Virus record (IMG/VR): IMGVR_UViG_3300051212_000869
Location: 1 to 20,234 of that record
Source: a virus
Length of the DNA stretch: 20,234 nt
Strand: one strand, 5' to 3'
Positions 13,109-17,995 of this stretch are shown here, piece after piece. The stretch's first letter is position 1, and each line of letters begins with the position of its first letter. The position numbers were made by a program, and so were the translations under genes. Under the pieces are notes generated by a model. The model searched no databases, was not told the DNA's origin, and saw nothing but the letters and a program-made list of their open reading frames with translations.

Positions 13109-14035
13109 ATGGCAGTTGCTAGTTTGATGCAGCTCTTCCGCGAGACGGACGAGCGTTTCCTCTCGATCTTTATGACCGAGTGGGCTGTTGCTGAGAACGA
13201 AGTTGCCCCGCTCGTTCGTGAGCGCGACCTTCAGGGCCGCGACCATGACCGCTATGCGGAGCGTTATCTCGGTACGGCTACCGCCCCTATCGCGGGCGAA
13301 GGCCAGCCGTTTACCTACATCAGCCCGAACGAGGGTAAGTCGGTTGAAATCACCACCGACATCTACCAGTTCGGTATGAAGGTGACGGAAGAGATGCGCG
13401 ACTTCGGTCGTGGCGGTTGGAATGAGTATCCCTCGATGATGGTCGACGTGTATAACCACACGAAGGTCGTCATGGTGGCGAATCTCCTCAATCGTGCGTT
13501 CAATTCCAGCTACCCCACCCTTTACGATGCCAAGGAGCTTTGCGCTACCGACCATCCGCTGGCTGGTGGTGGCACGGCCTCTAACGAGCTCGCTACGGCG
13601 GCTGACCTCTCCGAGGCGACCGTTGAGGCGATGATCGAGCTTATGCAGCGTACCCCGAATGAGGACGGCGTTCTCATCAATCGGTACCGCCCGACGCTCC
13701 TCATCACCTCTCCGTCGACCTGGGGTACGAACGTGCGTCTTACCCAGTCGCAGTTCACCACCGACGTGTCGAGCAATCGCGGCGACAACACTGTCAACGC
13801 GATCACCTCGGTCTACGGGCTTCAGACCTTCACGCACCCCTACCTGCAGGACGCGGATGCCTCGTTCATCCTCGACTCTGCTCGTACTCCGCTTGAGGTC
13901 ATCTACGCCCGCCGTCCGACGCTCTACCCGGGCTACATTGAGCAGGGCACCCGTAACTGGGTGTGGACCAGCAAGATGCAGCTCGCGGTCAAGGCGACCG
14001 GCTGGCGTGGTATCGTGGGTACTGCTGGAGCCTAA
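13109..14035 (+). CDS. Major capsid protein (HK97-fold, Mu gpT-like)
   Basis: At 308 aa and following scaffold and decoration genes, this is the coat protein. The N-terminal arm is helical (SLMQLFRETDERFLSIFMTE). The middle has EGQPFTYISPNEGKSVEITT and a long helix (SMMVDVYNHTKVVMVANLLN). LCATDHPLAGGGTASNELAT is typical of the Mu gpT-like capsid family, followed by RPTLLITSPSTWG (A-domain-like), QTFTHPYLQDADASFIL and the C-terminal NWVWTSKMQLAVKATGWRG. Its ribosome site AAGGAGGA is among the best in the window, and codon use is highly biased. No cleavage delta-domain is obvious, which agrees with a separate scaffold. It forms the icosahedral shell. Confidence 0.88.
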   Translation: MAVASLMQLFRETDERFLSIFMTEWAVAENEVAPLVRERDLQGRDHDRYAERYLGTATAPIAGEGQPFTYISPNEGKSVEITTDIYQFGMKVTEEMRDFGRGGWNEYPSMMVDVYNHTKVVMVANLLNRAFNSSYPTLYDAKELCATDHPLAGGGTASNELATAADLSEATVEAMIELMQRTPNEDGVLINRYRPTLLITSPSTWGTNVRLTQSQFTTDVSSNRGDNTVNAITSVYGLQTFTHPYLQDADASFILDSARTPLEVIYARRPTLYPGYIEQGTRNWVWTSKMQLAVKATGWRGIVGTAGA

Positions 14036-14059
14036 TAACGGTCGGCACCTAGTGTGCTA

Positions 14060-14100
14060 ACCAGAATCTGGGCCCGGTTGTCGGGCTCAGATTCCCTGGT
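14060..14100 (+). promoter_or_regulatory. Long hairpin after the capsid gene
   Basis: ACCAG-AATCTG-G-GCCCG pairs with CGGGC-T-CAGATT-CC-CTGGT, giving about 17 base pairs with one wobble and a 2-nt bulge around the loop GTTGT. No T-tract follows; the ribosome site GGAGG of the next gene comes 3 nt later. It may limit read-through, block 3' exonucleases or lower expression of the connector gene relative to capsid. Confidence 0.6.
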
Positions 14101-14114
14101 CATGGAGGGGGGCC

Positions 14115-15089
14115 TTGTCTACATACAACGTTTTGCTGTATCGGCAAGGGGGGACTTTGTATCTCGACGAGCCCCTTCCAGACCAGCCTTCTGCCTGCAC
14201 CGTCTCAATTACCCAATTGGATGGTAACGGCCTGGCTGATCTCGGCGGCGGCTTCGCGAACATCTCCGATGTCGCTGCCACGATCGACAATCTTGTGCTG
14301 ACTCTGCCTGCTAAGGCTTCGCCTTGGCGCACTGTGGCACCTACTGCAACGGCAGGCACCATTGGCGACCTGACGGCAGAGGGCCGACGATTCCTCCTCA
14401 ATCGAGGCGGACGTAAGCGGTGGGCACGAGTCTCTGAGTTTGATACCGCTGGTGGAGAGGTCACAGAGGTTCGGTTTGACGAGGGCATTGATTATGCCAC
14501 CAAGACCGGCGACACACTCAAAGGCGTTCGCTGCTCCTATACCGTCAACTGGGCATCGGTCTCTAGCACGTTCGTTGGACGTGTCAAAGCCACCTGGAAG
14601 GTCACTGTAGAAGGCACTGTCCGAACCATCGTCAAGGTATACGATGTCGTTAAGCAAGTGCTGTTCTGCCCCGCTACTTGGACGGATGTAGGTCGTCTGC
14701 GCCCTGACGTGGATAATGAACTCTCCAAAGTCCAAGATAAAGAGATGCTCATTCAGCAGGCCTGGCAAGACATCGTCCGGGACCTCGACGCAATGGGCAT
14801 TCGACATAATCTCGTCATCCCAGACGGAAGTACTATCCTTCGGGATGCCGCCGTGCTACAATGCCTAATCAATCTGACCCAATATCAAGGGCTGGCCGCG
14901 CCACCCGGATATATCGGACAGACGGACGACTACATTGATGCACTGGAATCCAAGAAGCAATCCATCCTCGGCAAGTTCGCAATCCCTGTGGACTTCAATC
15001 AGGACGGCAACTTGGATACGACTGAGCAGTATGGGAACAAGCGGCAGGTATGGTTCCGCCGTCCCCCTCGGTCTAAAGGGCGAGACTAA
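14115..15089 (+). CDS. Putative head-tail connector protein (324 aa), TTG start
   Basis: The frame begins at TTG 14115, with GGAGG (14104-14108) 6 nt upstream; no ATG or GTG in frame nearby could replace it. An ATG at 14102 is out of frame. The N-terminal 160 residues are beta-rich (NVLLYRQGGTLYLDE, TIDNLVLTLPAKA). The C-terminal half is helical like connector/adaptor proteins: LRPDVDNELSKVQDKEMLIQ, then DLDAMGIRHNLVIPDGSTIL and AAVLQCLINLTQYQG. Near the end DFNQDGNLDTTE (293-304) has the ligand spacing of an EF-hand calcium loop. It should join portal and tail; assignment is by position and helical pattern. Confidence 0.6.
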   Translation: MSTYNVLLYRQGGTLYLDEPLPDQPSACTVSITQLDGNGLADLGGGFANISDVAATIDNLVLTLPAKASPWRTVAPTATAGTIGDLTAEGRRFLLNRGGRKRWARVSEFDTAGGEVTEVRFDEGIDYATKTGDTLKGVRCSYTVNWASVSSTFVGRVKATWKVTVEGTVRTIVKVYDVVKQVLFCPATWTDVGRLRPDVDNELSKVQDKEMLIQQAWQDIVRDLDAMGIRHNLVIPDGSTILRDAAVLQCLINLTQYQGLAAPPGYIGQTDDYIDALESKKQSILGKFAIPVDFNQDGNLDTTEQYGNKRQVWFRRPPRSKGRD

Positions 15090-15565
15090 TGGCTCTTGAT
15101 TGTGTCATCCGGCGCTTGTACGCCACCATCTGCCGCGACCCAGATACGGGCGAAGGCGGATTGACACCCACGGCCTCTGACTTCCATGCCGAGGGTTTCA
15201 CCCGGGTTGACAATATCCGCATCCCTAATGCGGTCAAAGGGTCAGTGGATCGCATGGTCGAGATTGATTATCTCGGCACGGCCAAATACCAAGCCTTCGC
15301 CAATGGTGCAGGCACTAAACGCCGCGCGACGCATAGATTGCTCTTGCGAATCGGATATTTCGCAGGAGACAACCATAATGAAACCCAGATGATCATCGCG
15401 GCGGATGATAGCCTTATTGGGCTCTACATCCAGAAACTTGACAATATCCATGGTGAATGCGAAGGTCTCTGCCTTGAGAAGGTCGAGGTGGATTCCAGCG
15501 AGGTTATCAAGCTCGATAGCCAACGCTACGAGCTGCAGATGAGTCTCAAAGTACAGGTCTATTGA
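15089..15565 (+). CDS. Putative tail terminator or tail completion protein (158 aa)
   Basis: The start overlaps the connector stop (TAATG). The gene lies just before the major tail protein, where siphophages encode the tail terminator that caps the tube. The protein is beta-rich with several basic segments (AGTKRRATHRLLLRIGYFAG) and alternating strands at the end (LEKVEVDSSEVIKLDSQRYELQMSLKVQVY). It has Cys5, Cys15 and two Cys in GECEGLCLEK. I see no diagnostic motif, so the role is inferred from order and size. Confidence 0.55.
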   Translation: MALDCVIRRLYATICRDPDTGEGGLTPTASDFHAEGFTRVDNIRIPNAVKGSVDRMVEIDYLGTAKYQAFANGAGTKRRATHRLLLRIGYFAGDNHNETQMIIAADDSLIGLYIQKLDNIHGECEGLCLEKVEVDSSEVIKLDSQRYELQMSLKVQVY

Positions 15566-15581
15566 CCACGGGAGGCCGCAA

Positions 15582-16988
15582 ATGGTTGACGGAAAGAGAT
15601 CAGATTACATTGGGCTGTATTTCATGCCCGAATCCAGTTACGGCGTGGACCCGGGCATTGTCGCGGCTTCCACCGTAAATGGCACCAGCGAGACCTATCG
15701 CTTCGTGCCCAACTCCACCTACAGGGCGTTTGTTCGCCTGGCCGAGAAGCCCTCGGGCCTTCCCAAGCAGCCCCTTGTCGATGTGCCGCAGATTTATGCG
15801 ACGCACGACTATGACACCTGCAAGGTCAAGGGCATCAAGGACACGGGCGAGTTCAGCATCTCCATGCACATCCATGGCCCCGTGACCGACTTCGGCACCA
15901 CTGGCGCCACGGGCCGCACTCAGCCTCCTCCGTGGCTCCAGCTTGCTGGTAGCGCCTGCGGCTTCCTGCTCGGCAATAAGACCGGACAGAGCGGCGGAAC
16001 GGCGGACACGATTGCTTCTTCGACGAGCGGCAAGGCTTTTGTTGTCACCACTGGCACCGTCGACGAAGGACATGTCCTCGCAATCCCGGCTCCGGGCTCT
16101 AGCACGGACTTTGAGATTGCCCGTCCGACCACTGTGGGCTCTAGCACGGCAGTCACCGACATCGCCTACAACGGCGTTGATTGGGGCTTCACGGCGACTC
16201 CGGTTGCGGCAGAGAACGTGTACTACGCTTGCCAGGGTGCTTTCGATAAGCGTTTCGAGGGCGTCTCCGAGTCTTTCACCATGCTCCTGCAGCGTGCTGA
16301 TAGCAACGCCAGCATCAAGTTCACGGGCGCTCGCTGCTCCGGTGTGGAGATTACGTCGAAGGTCGGCGAACTCCCCATGATCAAGCTCTCCTTCATCTAC
16401 CGCGACTATGTCTATGTCACCGACGCGATTGACGACGAGCCTGAGTATGTTACCACGTTCCCCTGCCCCGCTGTGACCCAGGGCGCGAAGCTCTGGATTA
16501 CCTGGGACGAGAATGCGGACGGAGTGGTTGACGCAGCGGATCGCAAAGAGAACATGGAGCTTTCCAGCTTCAATCTCAAGTGGACGCCGGGCTATGTTCG
16601 CCGCAAGGCCAGCACTGCCAGTGACGGTATCGCAGAGGTCATCTGCTCGCAGAAGAGCGAGTTTGAGGTCAGCTTCGAGACCCTCTACAATCAGGACTGG
16701 CAGGATTACCTCGGCCTTTGCTGCAACGAGAACTTTGCCTCGCTGTCGCTTTGCTACTGGGAGCCCAATGTGGACTTCGTTCGTACCAGCGCGACCAATA
16801 CCCGCCAGGGCGCTTGGTTCGCTTTCGTGGCCAATGCCCACCAGCTCGAGGACCCGGGTAGTGAGGGGGAGATGGACTCCATCATGTACCAGACTATCCG
16901 CCTCGGATGTGGTAACTACACTGGGGACAACGGCAGCTTTGGAACCAGCACGCACATCGATACCAAGTGGCTTATCGGGGTTGTGTAA
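15582..16988 (+). CDS. Major tail tube protein
   Basis: After a good ribosome site (GGGAGG, 15569-15574), this 468-aa protein begins DYIGLYFMPESSYGVDPG, a typical tail tube start. It also has FSISMHIHGPV and PPWLQLAGSACGFLLG, which are characteristic of siphovirus tube proteins. An inserted beta domain runs from about 145 to 215 (SGKAFVVTTGTVDEGHVLAI to TPVAAENVYYA), which makes it longer than the usual 200-300 aa. The core returns with FEGVSESFTMLLQRADSNAS and GARCSGVEITSKVGELPMIK. At 309-320, DENADGVVDAAD has EF-hand/dockerin-like spacing. GGGCTCTAGCACGG repeats in frame at 16094 and 16136 (encoding GSST twice). It builds the tube through which DNA leaves. Confidence 0.8.
   Translation: MVDGKRSDYIGLYFMPESSYGVDPGIVAASTVNGTSETYRFVPNSTYRAFVRLAEKPSGLPKQPLVDVPQIYATHDYDTCKVKGIKDTGEFSISMHIHGPVTDFGTTGATGRTQPPPWLQLAGSACGFLLGNKTGQSGGTADTIASSTSGKAFVVTTGTVDEGHVLAIPAPGSSTDFEIARPTTVGSSTAVTDIAYNGVDWGFTATPVAAENVYYACQGAFDKRFEGVSESFTMLLQRADSNASIKFTGARCSGVEITSKVGELPMIKLSFIYRDYVYVTDAIDDEPEYVTTFPCPAVTQGAKLWITWDENADGVVDAADRKENMELSSFNLKWTPGYVRRKASTASDGIAEVICSQKSEFEVSFETLYNQDWQDYLGLCCNENFASLSLCYWEPNVDFVRTSATNTRQGAWFAFVANAHQLEDPGSEGEMDSIMYQTIRLGCGNYTGDNGSFGTSTHIDTKWLIGVV
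16094..16149 (+). repeat. 14-bp direct repeat pair inside the tail tube gene
   Basis: GGGCTCTAGCACGG occurs at 16094-16107 and 16136-16149, 42 nt apart and in frame. Each copy encodes Gly-Ser-Ser-Thr within the inserted beta domain, which points to a small internal duplication or repeated turn. Confidence 0.6.
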
Positions 16989-16991
16989 TCC

Positions 16992-17020
16992 TTGACAATC
17001 CGCTGAGCATGCGATAGAAT
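16992..17020 (+). promoter_or_regulatory. Strong sigma70 promoter for chaperone/tape-measure genes
   Basis: TTGACA (perfect -35, 16992-16997), 17-nt spacer, TAGAAT (5 of 6, 17015-17020). Predicted +1 is 17027, which lies inside the left arm of the terminator stem that follows. Confidence 0.75.
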
Positions 17021-17055
17021 GGGGGTCGGTGGAAACACCGTCCCCCTTTGTTTTT
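17021..17055 (+). terminator. Rho-independent terminator behind the tail tube gene
   Basis: GGGGG-T-CGGTG (17021-17031), loop GAAA, CACCG-T-CCCCC (17036-17046), then TTTGTTTTT. Ten GC-rich pairs with one T-T mismatch, a GNRA loop and a T-tract make this a textbook intrinsic terminator for transcripts arriving from the tail tube gene. It abuts the ribosome site GGAGG (17056-17060). Confidence 0.8.
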
Positions 17056-17066
17056 GGAGGCCCCTG

Positions 17067-17609
17067 GTGGCACGCAAAGCTCGCTCTAACGCAACTACTA
17101 TCGCTCGCTTTATTGCCTTTGACGATGACGCAATCGGCGGTGATTCCAATACTCTCGGCGAGCGGTATGAGAAGTACCTCAATACCGCCGATTTGAGGCC
17201 TCTGGAACTCGACAAGGACAAGGCGCCTGCCTACTACTATGTACGGCCCTTCACGAGCCAGGAACGCGCGATTCTGCGCGATTACTTCGAGTCAGTGCGC
17301 GAGGTCTCGGATGAGAACTCCGAGGAGACCAAGCTGAGCGCCCTTGATACCCAAGACATCGTGGAGCGGTTTGGCGTTGTGCGCCGTAGCGTGCTGCAGA
17401 ACTGCTTGGTTGGCTGTATCGACCACCCCACGGTCGGCGGCGAGCTTCCAGACGATGGTGTCCTGCAGGTCAAGCATCTCAAGTGGGACATTGGCAGCCC
17501 GGAGCCCGTCGGACTCAAGGAAGCCATCCTTGCGGACGAGATGCTGGTCGGGGCCATGCTGACCTTCTTGTTCACTATCTCGCGCCTGAGCGAAGACGAA
17601 AAAAACTAA
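17067..17609 (+). CDS. Tail assembly chaperone, short form (gpG-like, 180 aa)
   Basis: The start is GTG 17067, placed 6 nt after GGAGG (17056-17060); codons upstream belong to the promoter and terminator. The protein is an acidic helical molecule with a basic N-terminus. Segments include YYYVRPFTSQERAILRDYFE, LSALDTQDIVERFGVVRRSV and DEMLVGAMLTFLFTISRLSE. It lies between tail tube and tape measure, the invariant position of the gpG/gpGT chaperones that load the tape measure for tube polymerisation. The 3' end carries the slippery heptamer just before its TAA, so most ribosomes should give this form and a minority the longer one. Confidence 0.78.
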   Translation: MARKARSNATTIARFIAFDDDAIGGDSNTLGERYEKYLNTADLRPLELDKDKAPAYYYVRPFTSQERAILRDYFESVREVSDENSEETKLSALDTQDIVERFGVVRRSVLQNCLVGCIDHPTVGGELPDDGVLQVKHLKWDIGSPEPVGLKEAILADEMLVGAMLTFLFTISRLSEDEKN

Positions 17610-17989
17610 TAAAGCTGGCGTGTTGGGAATCCGAATGGCCTATTCGGCAGCTTCGTTGCGAGGCGTGCGGTGGGCGCAAGGAATCGGATGCGCATATACG
17701 CAAAGTTCTAGGGTGCGATACACCGCTCCCTAACAACCGCCAGCATGTCATCAAACGAGGAAACGCGCTTCCTCCTCTGACGCTCAATACCTGCCCTAGA
17801 AAAGCAATCCAGCCTGCTAGTGCGTATTTCAGCGTCTACAACTGGGCCAAGAAGGGACTACTGGAATATCAGTATCCGCCAGAGGCTCTACCAGCTAAGT
17901 ACGCCGAGGCCATTGAGTGCATTGACGTGGAGCTGGATGAAAAGCACAATGCGTTGACAGAAGCGAGTAAATCGCGAAGCAAGGAGTAG
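17067..17989 (+). CDS. Tail assembly chaperone, -1 frameshift fusion (gpGT-like, about 307 aa)
   Basis: Ribosomes slipping back one base at A AAA AAC (17600-17606) would continue as LIKLACWESEWPIRQLRC to TAG 17987-17989, adding 127 residues. In the -1 frame there is no ATG, GTG or TTG between the slip site and about 17930, so the extension cannot be an independent gene. The extension begins with a Cys cluster (LACW, LRCEACGG, VLGCD) resembling a zinc ribbon, then ends with helices such as YNWAKKGLLEYQYPPEALPA. This G/GT arrangement is known in many siphophages (lambda G and GT). Only 6 nt separate it from the tape measure start. Confidence 0.78.
17600..17653 (+). promoter_or_regulatory. Programmed -1 frameshift site with downstream structure
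   Basis: The heptamer A AAA AAC is in phase with the zero-frame codons AAA AAC and is followed at once by the stop TAA. After a 5-nt spacer, AAGCTG (17612-17617) pairs with CAGCTT (17648-17653), and CCGAAT/ATTCGG (17631-17636, 17642-17647) forms an inner stem. A 13-nt bulge lies on the 5' side only. Spacer length and stem position suit a stimulatory structure. Confidence 0.75.
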
Positions 17990-17995
17990 CCCATT

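Noticed and set aside
13073-13837. 254-codon minus-strand frame opposite the capsid gene
   Set aside because: Arg/Val/His-rich shadow of the strongly biased capsid codons; no ribosome site.
15600-16955. 451-codon minus-strand frame opposite the tail tube gene
   Set aside because: It is Arg/Ala/Gly/His-rich with no ribosome site or promoter and mirrors the biased third positions of the tail tube gene; a shadow frame.
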